Assembly (NCBI GenBank): GCA_900769635.1
Contig: CAAGHJ010000016.1
Coordinates: 1-64,000, forward strand
Direction of reading: 5' to 3'
Origin: Bacilli bacterium
GTDB lineage: Bacteria; Bacillota_I; Bacilli_A; RF39; UBA660
Length of the DNA stretch: 64,000 nucleotides
The notes under the pieces: model-generated
What the model saw: the letters and a program-made list of their open reading frames with translations, nothing else
What the model was told of the DNA's origin: nothing
Database searches by the model: none
Position numbers and translations under genes: made by a program
Shown: positions 36,092-45,058 of the stretch, piece by piece
Position numbering within the stretch: the stretch's first letter is position 1
Layout: each line of letters begins with the position of its first letter

Positions 36092-37144
36092 ATGGAAAAC
36101 ATAATAACAAAAATAATAGAAAAAATAAAAATAAAATTTATAAATAAAAACAAGTTTCCCCAAAACTATATTTTAGAAGAAATACCACCAATTTTAACAA
36201 CTACAAAACCAGAAGAAAATATTACTGAAGAAGAAATGAATATAGATTCATTACTAGAAGAAGATTACAGTAGTAACATTGAAAAATTTATTGAAGTTTT
36301 GACAACTCATTTTAGCCCCGAAGATTTAACAAGATTTTATAACAATATGGATAGTATAGACATAAAAGTAATATCCAAGAAAAAGTTTCAACAAGTCTCT
36401 CAAAATAACACCAAAAAAAATTTAGGAGAATATTATCCAACTTGTAATTCAATGCTATTAGTAGAAGAAGATTACAATAAAGTTATTTATCATAAATTAT
36501 TTCACGTAGCAAGTTCAAATTTCGATATGGAAAACAGAGTAAGTTTTTTAGGCTTTTCACAATCCCGTTTAGAAGGAGGAGTTAATGTTGGTGAACCATT
36601 AAACGAAGGATACACAGAACTTATGACCAATAGATATTTCTTTCCAAGTACCGAAAGCAAATACTACAAATACGAAGTAAGAGTAGCTCGTCAAATCGAA
36701 GAAATAGTCGGCCAAGAAAAAATGGAAAAACTATATTTAAATGCCAACTTATATGGACTATTAAAAGAACTTGAAAAATACACATCATCAGATAATATAA
36801 AAATGTTTTTAGATAATTTACAATACGTATATAGTAATTATAACAAAAGTGAGCTACATCATAGCATTCGTAAAAATATTCATAACATAATCGAAGAAAT
36901 AGAAACATTCCTATACGAAACTAAACTAAATAAAATATACATAACAAATCAAACTCTTCATAATAATGAAGAATATATGCAAGAATTTTTAGCTCAAAAA
37001 GATACCATAAGCAAAATAGTAATTGAAAAACCAACTGGAACCTATATAATAGACTATGATAAAATAACATCAGCAGTATTAGAAAAATATAAAAACATTT
37101 TATTACTAGCCAATACCCCTGTATTAAAATTAAACAAAAATTAG
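36092..37144 (+). CDS. Zincin-like protein with altered HExxH motif (unknown)
   Basis: 350 residues. The centre has the arrangement of a metallopeptidase: a helix with HKLFH (134-138) where HExxH is expected, then about 33 residues later LNEGYTELMTNRYF (from about 170), which resembles the third-ligand helix of gluzincins. Lys in place of the catalytic Glu suggests loss of peptidase activity or a different chemistry. There is no signal peptide; the N-terminal 20 residues are strongly basic. The start ATG has SD AAAGGA about 11 nt upstream. It overlaps nothing and is followed 12 nt later by uvrC. Confidence 0.7.
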   Translation: MENIITKIIEKIKIKFINKNKFPQNYILEEIPPILTTTKPEENITEEEMNIDSLLEEDYSSNIEKFIEVLTTHFSPEDLTRFYNNMDSIDIKVISKKKFQQVSQNNTKKNLGEYYPTCNSMLLVEEDYNKVIYHKLFHVASSNFDMENRVSFLGFSQSRLEGGVNVGEPLNEGYTELMTNRYFFPSTESKYYKYEVRVARQIEEIVGQEKMEKLYLNANLYGLLKELEKYTSSDNIKMFLDNLQYVYSNYNKSELHHSIRKNIHNIIEEIETFLYETKLNKIYITNQTLHNNEEYMQEFLAQKDTISKIVIEKPTGTYIIDYDKITSAVLEKYKNILLLANTPVLKLNKN

Positions 37145-37156
37145 AGAGGAAGAACA

Positions 37157-38920
37157 ATGATAAAAGAAAAATTATCCCTAGTACCTCACACACCAGGGTG
37201 CTATTTAATGAAGGATAAAAACGGATATATAATATATGTAGGAAAAAGCAAAAATCTAAAAAACCGCTTAACATCCTATTTCCATCAGACCCATAGTGGT
37301 AAAACAAAAATATTAGTAGAAAATATATATGATTTTGAATACATTTTAACATCATCAGAGTTAGAAGCACTACTTTTAGAAATAAATCTAATAAAAAAAT
37401 ATAACCCAAAGTATAATATCCTTTTAAGAGATGATAAAACATATCCATATATAGAATTAACTAACGAAAAAGTTCCAAGACTATTAATAGTAAGAAATCC
37501 CCATATCAAAAAAAATAAAAATCGTAAATTATTTGGCCCCTATCCCAATGTAACCGCAGCACGAAAAACCGTTGAAATCATAAATAGACTATATCCCTTA
37601 CGAAAATGCAAAACATATTCCAAAAAAGAATGCCTCTATTATCATCTAAACGAATGTCTAGGTTATTGCACACATAGTGTCGACGAAAAAGAAATAATTA
37701 CAATGAAAAATGAAATAATATCTTTTTTAAACGGTAACCATTCCATTATAACAAACAAATTAAAAGAAAAAATGTATTTATGTTCTGAAAATATGAATTA
37801 TGAAAAAGCCCAAGAATACAAGGAACTCTTAGACTATATAAGTATTACCCTAGAAAAACAAAAAGTAGAACTTGATGATAACTACAACCGCGATATAATC
37901 AATTACTATACCGATAACAACTATATGAGCATAAGTCATCTCTTTATTCGTGGAGGTAAACTTTTAGACAGAAAAAATATAATTTTTCCCCTTATAGACA
38001 GCCCCGAAGAATCCCTATCATCATATATAACAACATTTTATCAAAAACATACCATATATCCCAAAGAAGTCCTTGTTCCCTCTAATCAAGATACTAACCT
38101 ATTAGAACAAGCCCTTGATGTAAAGTTCATAATACCCCAAAAAGGCCGTAAAAAAAATATATTAGAACTTGCTTACGAAAATGCCAAAAACTATTTTGAT
38201 GAGCAAATAACAATAATAAAAAAAGATGACGATAAAGCTCTAGCTGGAATGGAAGAATTAAGCCAACTATTACATTTACCAAAACTAAGTAAAATAGAAC
38301 TATTTGATAACTCTAATCTATTTGGAACCTTCAACGTTTCCGGTATGGTCGTCTTTATTGACGGTAAACCAAGTAAAAACGATTATCGAAAATACAAAAT
38401 AACAAGTGATATGACAGATGACTATAATACAATGAAAGAAGTAATATATAGAAGATATTTTCGTCTTTTAAAAGATAATGAACCATTTCCTGATCTTATA
38501 ATAGTAGACGGTGGAGTAGGGCAGATAAATGTTGCTAGAGAAGTAATAACAAGTCTAGGCTTATCAATTCCCGTAGCAGGATTAAAAAAGGACGATAAAC
38601 ACTCCACATCTTCCTTATTAGGAAACTATCCCCTTGAAGAAATACCCATAAATAAAACTAGTGAGCTATTCCTTTTATTAACAAGAATGCAGGATGAGGT
38701 ACATAACTATACCATTTCCTATCATCGAAGTATTCGTAGTACATCATCTCTTGCTAGTATATTAGATAATATAGATGGAGTAGGGGAAGTCAGAAAAAAC
38801 AAATTATTAAAAAAATATAAAACAATAACAAAAATGAAAGAGGCAAGTAAAGAAGAATTAAAAGAAATATTACCAAGTGATATTGTTGATAATTTTATTG
38901 AAAGCCTTAAAAAAATATAA
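37157..38920 (+). CDS. uvrC: UvrABC system protein C
   Basis: 587 residues, full length. The N-terminal GIY-YIG nuclease domain (GCYLMKDKNGYIIYVGKSKN) leads to a UVR motif (MNYEKAQEYKELLDYI), an RNase H-like C-terminal nuclease domain (IELFDNSNLFG; LIIVDGGVGQI), and a final helix-hairpin-helix (LDNIDGVGEVRKNKLLKKY). UvrC makes both cuts in nucleotide excision repair. SD GAGGAAG. uvrA and uvrB are not in the window. Confidence 0.97.
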   Translation: MIKEKLSLVPHTPGCYLMKDKNGYIIYVGKSKNLKNRLTSYFHQTHSGKTKILVENIYDFEYILTSSELEALLLEINLIKKYNPKYNILLRDDKTYPYIELTNEKVPRLLIVRNPHIKKNKNRKLFGPYPNVTAARKTVEIINRLYPLRKCKTYSKKECLYYHLNECLGYCTHSVDEKEIITMKNEIISFLNGNHSIITNKLKEKMYLCSENMNYEKAQEYKELLDYISITLEKQKVELDDNYNRDIINYYTDNNYMSISHLFIRGGKLLDRKNIIFPLIDSPEESLSSYITTFYQKHTIYPKEVLVPSNQDTNLLEQALDVKFIIPQKGRKKNILELAYENAKNYFDEQITIIKKDDDKALAGMEELSQLLHLPKLSKIELFDNSNLFGTFNVSGMVVFIDGKPSKNDYRKYKITSDMTDDYNTMKEVIYRRYFRLLKDNEPFPDLIIVDGGVGQINVAREVITSLGLSIPVAGLKKDDKHSTSSLLGNYPLEEIPINKTSELFLLLTRMQDEVHNYTISYHRSIRSTSSLASILDNIDGVGEVRKNKLLKKYKTITKMKEASKEELKEILPSDIVDNFIESLKKI

Positions 38921-38930
38921 GGAGTAAAAA

Positions 38931-40109
38931 ATGCAAAAAATAATATTAATTAAGTATGGAGAACTTACTACTAAGAAAGATAATCGTAGTTTATTTATCA
39001 ATATATTATATGAGAATATAACGAAAGCTCTCCAAAATTACAACGTAAAAATAACCAAAAATAGAGTAAGAATGTTTATTGAAACAGACGAAAATATCGA
39101 AGAAATTATTGAAATTTTAAAGAATATTTTCGGTATTCATAGCATTGTAGTAGCCTACAAAGTAGATACCAATATAAATAAAATCCAAACAGAAGTATTA
39201 AATATTGTTCAAAAATTAAACTTCAAAACCTTTAAAGTTGAGACTAAAAGAGCTGATAAAAACTTCTCAATCCCTTCTATGGAAATGAACAACATACTAG
39301 GCGGTTTAATTCTAAAAAACAAAGAAAATGTCACTGTCGATGTCCACAATCCAGAGTATACTCTTAAAGTGGAAATAAGGGAGGACTACACCTATATTTA
39401 TGCCGTGGAAATAAACGCTAGGGGAGGATATCCAGTGCGCGTTGCGGGCAAAGGACTATTAATGCTCTCAGGAGGAATAGATTCTCCCGTAGCAGGATAT
39501 ATGGCAATGAAACGAGGCGTAAAAATAGAATGCATCTATTTCGAATCACCTCCCCATACAAGTGAAATGGCCTTAAATAAAGTAAAAAAACTAGTAAAAA
39601 AACTAACTAAATTTGAACCAGAAATAACATTACACATCATAAACTTTACCAATATCCAAGAAGAAATATACAAAAACTGTGATCCAAATTATATGATAAC
39701 AATAATGCGTCGTATGATGTATAGAATAAGTGAAGAAATGATGAAGAGAAGAAAGTGTTTAATATTAATAAATGGAGAATCCATTGGACAAGTAGCAAGT
39801 CAAACATTAACCAGTATGAGTACCATTAACAATGTTACAAACGTTCCCGTTATAAGACCACTAGCCTGCTTTGATAAATTAGAAATAATCAAAATTGCCA
39901 AAGATATCGACACCTATGATATAAGCACCTTACCCTATGAAGACTGTTGTACTATCTTTTTACCACGTCATCCCGTAATTAATCCCAAATTAACCAAGGC
40001 CATAGAAGAAGAACAAAAAATAAATTACGAAAAACTAATAGAAGAAACTGTGAACAATGCAAACACCATAGTAATTACTGCTAGTGAAAATAAAAAATAT
40101 GACTTTTAA
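38931..40109 (+). CDS. thiI: tRNA 4-thiouridine synthase ThiI
   Basis: 392 residues: an N-terminal ferredoxin-like and THUMP region (about 1-165), then the PP-loop ATP pyrophosphatase SGGIDSPVAGYMAMKRG (about 182-198). There is no C-terminal rhodanese domain, as usual in Bacillota. It adenylates U8 of tRNA and inserts sulfur delivered by a cysteine desulfurase. SD AAGGAG. No desulfurase gene is adjacent. A strong terminator follows. Confidence 0.95.
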   Translation: MQKIILIKYGELTTKKDNRSLFINILYENITKALQNYNVKITKNRVRMFIETDENIEEIIEILKNIFGIHSIVVAYKVDTNINKIQTEVLNIVQKLNFKTFKVETKRADKNFSIPSMEMNNILGGLILKNKENVTVDVHNPEYTLKVEIREDYTYIYAVEINARGGYPVRVAGKGLLMLSGGIDSPVAGYMAMKRGVKIECIYFESPPHTSEMALNKVKKLVKKLTKFEPEITLHIINFTNIQEEIYKNCDPNYMITIMRRMMYRISEEMMKRRKCLILINGESIGQVASQTLTSMSTINNVTNVPVIRPLACFDKLEIIKIAKDIDTYDISTLPYEDCCTIFLPRHPVINPKLTKAIEEEQKINYEKLIEETVNNANTIVITASENKKYDF

Positions 40110-40135
40110 AATGTTTAATTCTAATAAATTCAGTA

Positions 40136-40174
40136 AATAATATCTTGTGAAGAGAACTCATAAGATATTATTTT
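40136..40174 (+). terminator. Strong intrinsic terminator after thiI
   Basis: AATAATATCTT (40136-40146) pairs with AAGATATTATT (40162-40172), extended by GTG/CAT including a G-T pair; T-rich tail. Confidence 0.8.
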
Positions 40175-40221
40175 AATATTAAAATAAAAAAATATTAGAA
40201 AAAATTACCACTAAAAAAAAT

Positions 40222-40250
40222 GTATGAAAAAAATACCGCTCACCATACTA
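40222..40250 (+). promoter_or_regulatory. Sigma-G-like promoter of the SASP gene
   Basis: GTATG (40222-40226), 17-nt spacer, CATACTA (40244-40250), a full match to the sigma-G form (GHATR and CATWMTA). Predicted start is about 15 nt before the SASP ATG. Confidence 0.65.
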
Positions 40251-40271
40251 AGAGTGTAGGAGGTGAGTTAA

Positions 40272-40475
40272 ATGAACAACAGCACTAATAACAATAAATT
40301 AACAGTACCTGGAGCAAAGCAAGCTATCGAAAGAATGAAATACGAAATAGCTAACGAATTTGGTGTAAACCTTGGTCCAGATGCTACTAGCAGAGCCAAT
40401 GGTTCAGTTGGTGGAGAAATCACTAAAAGATTAGTAAGATTAGGTCAAAACCAAATAAGCGGTTCAAATAAATAA
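40272..40475 (+). CDS. sasP: Alpha/beta-type small acid-soluble spore protein
   Basis: 67 residues, a classic alpha/beta [24 protein letters not shown], then EFGV (the germination-protease cut site), and [20 protein letters not shown]. These proteins coat forespore DNA, switch it to an A-like form and protect it from UV and chemicals, then supply amino acids at germination. SD GGAGGTGAG is strong. A sigma-G-type promoter lies just upstream, and a terminator follows. The clearest sign that the organism makes spores. Confidence 0.97.
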   Translation: MNNSTNNNKLTVPGAKQAIERMKYEIANEFGVNLGPDATSRANGSVGGEITKRLVRLGQNQISGSNK

Positions 40476-40504
40476 ATAGAATATAGAATATAAAATATTC
40501 TTCT

Positions 40505-40531
40505 AGACTACTGCATAACAGTGGTCTTTTC
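40505..40531 (+). terminator. Intrinsic terminator of the SASP gene
   Basis: AGACTACTG (40505-40513) pairs with CAGTGGTCT (40519-40527), then TTTTC. Confidence 0.75.
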
Positions 40532-40545
40532 TCATATAATTAAAT

Positions 40546-40782
40546 ATGAGAAATGATAACAGCGAACATTATATGTTTACGTTGACAGCTTTTCTCTTAG
40601 CCACAGCTCTAATAGACGAATTATCAGCAAGTGAACAAAATGCCTTAGGTAACTGGTTTATGTTAATAGGGCAGACACTCTGCACTAACGGTTCTATAAA
40701 ATTTAATAAGGAATATGAACATAACATAAATGCACAAAATTTACTAAACAAAACCAAAAATATTATTAACCAAAATATGTAA
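40546..40782 (+). CDS. Small hypothetical protein beside the SASP gene (78 aa)
   Basis: Not recognised by name. The core TLTAFLLATALIDELSASEQ, then NALGNWFMLIGQTL, looks like small helical proteins common in Bacillota. No SD is visible before the ATG at 40546; a later ATG at 40573 has none either. Upstream GCATA (40514-40518 area) and CATATAAT (40533-40540) at 15-nt spacing hint at a sporulation-sigma promoter, which would make the mRNA nearly leaderless. Coding status is supported by sensible composition, not by start signals. Confidence 0.55.
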   Translation: MRNDNSEHYMFTLTAFLLATALIDELSASEQNALGNWFMLIGQTLCTNGSIKFNKEYEHNINAQNLLNKTKNIINQNM

Positions 40783-40784
40783 AA

Positions 40785-40822
40785 AAAGAAAGAAAATTCT
40801 ATTTTTTCTCTTTCTTTTTTTT
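40785..40822. terminator. A/T-only bidirectional hairpin between convergent genes
   Basis: AAAGAAAGA (about 40785-40793) pairs with TCTTTCTTT (40809-40817). There are A and T runs on either side. It overlaps the end of the minus-strand regulator. Confidence 0.45.
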
Positions 40823-41098
40823 CTTATCTTTTTTGTCATTTTTAGACTTTGTAGTATCCTCATCAAGACTCTTAAAAAATTCACACATAGGTTCATTAAG
40901 TAATTTAGATATAATGTAAACAAATTCTAAGCTAAATGTCTGAAAACTGCTGTTTTCTACGTTAGAAACTGTTCCATCATTGTATCCAATAGCTTCTGCT
41001 AATTTTACTTGTGTAAGACCGTGTTTTTTTCTAAGTCTCCTGATGTTTTTACCAACTAAAGTATAGATATACTTATTGTCTTCGTTTTTGACATCCAT
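40799..41098 (-). CDS. Xre-family transcriptional regulator with Lys-rich tail
   Basis: 99 residues: a helix-turn-helix of the Cro/CI type (IRRLRKKHGLTQVKLAEAIG, then YNDGTVSNVEN) in the first 65 residues, followed by a tail of almost only Lys, Asp and Glu (KKDKKKKKEKK). SD GGGTGATG precedes the ATG. A palindrome (41136-41154) just ahead of its start and next to a likely -10 suggests autoregulation. Target genes unknown. Confidence 0.85.
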   Translation of the reverse strand: MDVKNEDNKYIYTLVGKNIRRLRKKHGLTQVKLAEAIGYNDGTVSNVENSSFQTFSLEFVYIISKLLNEPMCEFFKSLDEDTTKSKNDKKDKKKKKEKK

Positions 41099-41135
41099 TA
41101 AACATCACCCAAATACATTATCCTATAAAAAGTGC

Positions 41136-41158
41136 CTAAATGTTCTGCATTTAGTATA
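41136..41158 (-). promoter_or_regulatory. Candidate operator and -10 box of the Xre regulator
   Basis: The inverted repeat CTAAATG-TTCTG-CATTTAG (41136-41154) abuts TATACT (minus strand, 41153-41158), the likely -10. The repeat would cover the transcription start. The rest of the gap to 41417 is AT-rich and shows no gene. Confidence 0.5.
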
Positions 41159-41417
41159 TGTATATATTTTTGATGTTTATTAATTATCGTAATAAAGCAT
41201 AAATAATGTACTAAAAGAATCATTTTTTTAAAATCTGTATATTATCAAAAAAAGCAAAAATGAGAAAAATAAATTTTTTTAACAATATGTAATGTAATTT
41301 ATTTTATCGAACAAAAAGTAAAATTTCTAACTTTCCCAAAAAAACAATAAAAATAATTTTAAAAAGTTTCCATTACACTGAGAATTAATAAAAAAACAAA
41401 TTTCCCTTTCTATAATG

Positions 41418-41446
41418 TTGACTTTACAAAATAAAACAAGTATAAT
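41418..41446 (+). promoter_or_regulatory. Sigma-A promoter of the M23 hydrolase/P-type ATPase pair
   Basis: TTGACT (41418-41423), 17-nt spacer, TATAAT (41441-41446). Its position rules out the longer reading frame start at 41415. Confidence 0.75.
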
Positions 41447-41465
41447 TAACCTAGGTGATAAAGTA

Positions 41466-42656
41466 ATGAAAAAAAAATCCATAATAACTATCGTATATCT
41501 TATTGGTTTACTTATTATATTTCCAAATAACACCTCTGCCAAAACCCTCCAAGACTTATATAATGAACTAAATAGTCTTCAAACTAAATATAACAATTCC
41601 AAAAGTCAAGAAAATCTAACTCAAAGTGAAATAAACAATATAAACGCCGAAGTAATCACCATAAATAACACTATCAAAACAACAGAAAGCGAAATAACAG
41701 CAGCAACCGCCAAAATAAAAGACTCTGAAAAACAAATAGAAGAAAAAAAAGAAGAAACCGCCGAACTACTCAAGTTTCTTCAAAAATCTTCTGGTGAAAA
41801 TATCTATTTAGAATACCTTTTCGATGCCGAGGATATAACAGACTTCATATATAGATTTAATATAGTAAGCCAGCTTTCCGAATATAACACATCCCTTATG
41901 GGCGAACTTGAAAACCTTATAAAAAACCTCGAAGCAAACAAAGTAACCCTTTCCGAAAAGCAAAAACAATTAGAGGTTCAAAAAGCTTCTCTTGCTTCTA
42001 AACTAGATACACTACGCTTAAATTTAAACAATACCAAAGTAGAGGGAACAACAATAGCCGAAGATATAAGAGACCTCAAAAAAGAAATATCTTACTATGA
42101 AAGCCTTGGTTGTAAAAAAAGTTCTAACCTAACATCGTGTGTTGGAACCCCTAGTGCCAGTGGCTGGCGATACCCACTAAGCTACGGATGCGTAACAAGC
42201 GAATACTCAGGTAGTGCCGAAAGAGGAGATGCCTTCGGAGGTAGCCATTATGCAATTGACCTATCTTGTACAGGAGAAGGTTCACCAGTTTATGCTGCCG
42301 CGGCTGGTACAGTTGCCAGAATAGTATATAAATCAAGATGTGGTGGAAATCAGGTATACATACAACACATTGTAAACGGAACCCCATATACAACCCAATA
42401 TATGCACCTATTAGATGTAACCGTAAGTTACGGGCAAGCGGTAACCGATAATACCGTAATCGGCCATATGGGTGGTGGAAGTACATCATCCGCTCACGGA
42501 GGTTATGATAACTGTACCACTGGAGCTCACCTACACTTTGGTATGTCAAACGGACATTACGGATCAAACTATTCCCTTTGGGTAGCACATTCATTCAATC
42601 CAAGAAGACTATTCTCTTTCCCAGCAAGTGGCGGAGGCTACTTCTATAGAAAATAA
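41466..42656 (+). CDS. Secreted M23-type murein hydrolase with coiled coil (EnvC/PcsB-like)
   Basis: 396 residues: a signal peptide (about 1-26, ending NTSAKT), a long coiled coil (about 30-215), then a LytM/M23 peptidase domain. Zinc and catalytic residues are present: HYAIDLS (His, Asp), YMHL, and HLHFG (HxH). The coiled coil plus LytM layout is that of division-linked hydrolases or activators such as EnvC and PcsB. Since the zinc ligands are intact it may cut peptidoglycan itself. SD AGGTGAT. It is followed 14 nt later by a P-type ATPase. Confidence 0.88.
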   Translation: MKKKSIITIVYLIGLLIIFPNNTSAKTLQDLYNELNSLQTKYNNSKSQENLTQSEINNINAEVITINNTIKTTESEITAATAKIKDSEKQIEEKKEETAELLKFLQKSSGENIYLEYLFDAEDITDFIYRFNIVSQLSEYNTSLMGELENLIKNLEANKVTLSEKQKQLEVQKASLASKLDTLRLNLNNTKVEGTTIAEDIRDLKKEISYYESLGCKKSSNLTSCVGTPSASGWRYPLSYGCVTSEYSGSAERGDAFGGSHYAIDLSCTGEGSPVYAAAAGTVARIVYKSRCGGNQVYIQHIVNGTPYTTQYMHLLDVTVSYGQAVTDNTVIGHMGGGSTSSAHGGYDNCTTGAHLHFGMSNGHYGSNYSLWVAHSFNPRRLFSFPASGGGYFYRK

Positions 42657-42670
42657 AAGAAGGTGAACAA

Positions 42671-44998
42671 ATGGACGGATTAAATAAACAAGAAATCGAT
42701 TATAGAAAAAATAACGGTTTAGTAAACAACCAAAAAGACAAAAATTCAAAAACCATAAAAGAAATAATACTTGATAACACCATAACCCTTTTTAACATCC
42801 TAAATATAGTCCTATTAGTCCTAGTATTAACTACTAGGTCTTTTAGGAACGGATTATTCGCTATCATAATCGTTGTCAATACCATAATAGCAATCGGAAG
42901 TGAATTAAAAGCCAAAAGAATAATCGATAAATTAAAATTAGCCACTAAAAATACTCTAACCGTAATTAGAGAAGGAAAAAAACAAGAAATAAACGAAGAC
43001 GAAGTACTACTCGATGATATCATCTATTTCTCTGCCGGCGATACCGTTCTTTTAGATACCATAATCGAAAAAGGCGAAGTAAATACTGATGAATCAGTAA
43101 TAACAGGAGAAAGTGACGCCATAAAGAAAAAGAAAGAAGACAAACTAATAAGCGGTAGTGTTATCGTAAGCGGTAACTGCTATGCCAAAGTAATTGCCAT
43201 AAATAACGATAACTATGCCAGTAAACTAGTAAAAGATGCTAGCACCATAAAAACCGAAGATTCGTATCTAAAAAAGAATATAAATAATATTATCAAAATA
43301 ATAACAATAATAATTATTCCTATCGGAGTACTTCTCTTTATATCCCAATACTGGAGAAGCAACCTGACCTATAATGAAGCCATCCTTTCCGTAGTTGCTG
43401 GTGTAGTAGGTATGATACCCGAAGGATTGATACTCCTAACAACTACCGCTCTTTTTGTAGGGGTAATAACCTTAGGAAAGAAAAATGTCATTGTCCAAAA
43501 ACTAAACGGAATAGAAGAACTAGCCTGCACAGATGTTCTATGTCTAGATAAGACAGGAACTATAACAACCGGAGAATTAGAAGTCATAAAAGAAATAAAT
43601 CTAAGTAAACATAATTTTTCCAATATAATAGCATCCCTAACTCCCGAAGTATACAATAGTACAGATAAAGCCTTAACAACATACTATCAGAAAGAAGCAA
43701 GTTATCACGTAAAAAAACACATTTCCTTTACTTCTACTAGAAAATACAAAGCCATATTTACCGAAGATAAAGTCTACGCTCTCGGAGCCCTTGAATATAT
43801 GACTACCCAAGACATAAAACAATATGATAAAGAAGTAGGAAAATATATCAAAGAAGGATGCCGTGTTTTAACACTAGTAGAGGGAACAAATATTGAAAAA
43901 AATAATAAAATAAAAGATGCCAAAATATTAGGTTTTATAATTTTAAAAGACTGTTTAAGAGACAATGCCCAAGAAATATTAAATTACTTCTATGAACAAA
44001 ACGTCGATATCAAAATAATATCAGGTGATCATCCTGATACAATAGTAAATATAACTAAGGGCCTCCTCAAAGAAACAAAATGCATAACCGGCCCCGAAAT
44101 AGATGCAGATTTTCAAAATCTGGACAACATAGTAAACAATTTTAACATTTTTGCACGGGTAACTCCCAATCAAAAAAGGGAAATAATCAAAGCCCTTAAA
44201 AAAAAGAAAACCGTAGCCTATATAGGTGATGGAGTAAATGATATATTAGCCCTAAAAGAATCAAATTGCGGAATAGCCCTCGAAGGAGGTAGTCCCGCTA
44301 CTAAAAATGTCTCACAAATAGTTCTAACCACATCCGATTTTTCCGTTCTCCCAAAAGTAATAAAAGAAGGCCGTAAAGTAGTAAATAACATCGAAAGAGT
44401 ATCCTGTATGTACTTACTAAAAACAATGTACTCGGTACTACTATCCCTTCTATCCATAATATTTACCGTGACATACCCCTTTTATCCAATCCAATTAACT
44501 CTCATAAGCACCGTCTGTGTCGGCATCCCATCTCTCTTCCTCGCCCTCGAACCAAATTATAATAAAGTAACCAAAGGCTTCCTCCGCAAAGTGTTCAAAA
44601 ACGTCATCCCCAATGGAATATGTGTCTTTACCAACATCCTAATAATTGAACTATTATGTATAACATTTCACTTCGATTACGAATTTTTTAGGATTGTTGC
44701 TGTTGCCCTAACAGGGTTCGTAACTCTAAATTTACTATATAGAATAAGTAAACCATTAACATTTATAAGAAAAGTACTAGTAGTCGGTTGCTTTACAGCT
44801 TTCTTTGCAACACTATTTTTTGCTCCTAACTCCCTTCTTATAAAAAACGTCAATATCTTTAACATAATACTATCTCTCGTGCTAATATATATAAATACCA
44901 AATATATCCAAATACTGTATCAAGCCTATGATAAAACCGAGGAATATGTAGATAAAAAAGTTCAAAATATCAAGAACTGGTTAAAAAGTCACCTCTAA
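42671..44998 (+). CDS. Cation-translocating P-type ATPase
   Basis: 775 residues. The actuator motif is ITGESD, the phosphorylation site LCLDKTGTIT, the hinge GDGVNDILALK, and the membrane helix 4 motif GMIPEGL. The PEGL motif and lack of heavy-metal binding domains place it with the Ca2+/Mn2+/Mg2+-type pumps rather than copper or zinc pumps. The N-terminus is short. About ten membrane helices. It is probably co-transcribed with the upstream M23 gene; a functional link is not established. Ion specificity cannot be read. Confidence 0.88.
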   Translation: MDGLNKQEIDYRKNNGLVNNQKDKNSKTIKEIILDNTITLFNILNIVLLVLVLTTRSFRNGLFAIIIVVNTIIAIGSELKAKRIIDKLKLATKNTLTVIREGKKQEINEDEVLLDDIIYFSAGDTVLLDTIIEKGEVNTDESVITGESDAIKKKKEDKLISGSVIVSGNCYAKVIAINNDNYASKLVKDASTIKTEDSYLKKNINNIIKIITIIIIPIGVLLFISQYWRSNLTYNEAILSVVAGVVGMIPEGLILLTTTALFVGVITLGKKNVIVQKLNGIEELACTDVLCLDKTGTITTGELEVIKEINLSKHNFSNIIASLTPEVYNSTDKALTTYYQKEASYHVKKHISFTSTRKYKAIFTEDKVYALGALEYMTTQDIKQYDKEVGKYIKEGCRVLTLVEGTNIEKNNKIKDAKILGFIILKDCLRDNAQEILNYFYEQNVDIKIISGDHPDTIVNITKGLLKETKCITGPEIDADFQNLDNIVNNFNIFARVTPNQKREIIKALKKKKTVAYIGDGVNDILALKESNCGIALEGGSPATKNVSQIVLTTSDFSVLPKVIKEGRKVVNNIERVSCMYLLKTMYSVLLSLLSIIFTVTYPFYPIQLTLISTVCVGIPSLFLALEPNYNKVTKGFLRKVFKNVIPNGICVFTNILIIELLCITFHFDYEFFRIVAVALTGFVTLNLLYRISKPLTFIRKVLVVGCFTAFFATLFFAPNSLLIKNVNIFNIILSLVLIYINTKYIQILYQAYDKTEEYVDKKVQNIKNWLKSHL

Positions 44999-45058
44999 AA
45001 GTAAAAAAACACTAACAAAATCAAAGAAAATATGATATAATGCAAAAGGTGATGAAAA

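Noticed and set aside
41327..41465. Minus-strand frame across the gap before the M23 gene
   Set aside because: No SD, it overlaps the clear promoter at 41418-41446, and the composition is not protein-like.
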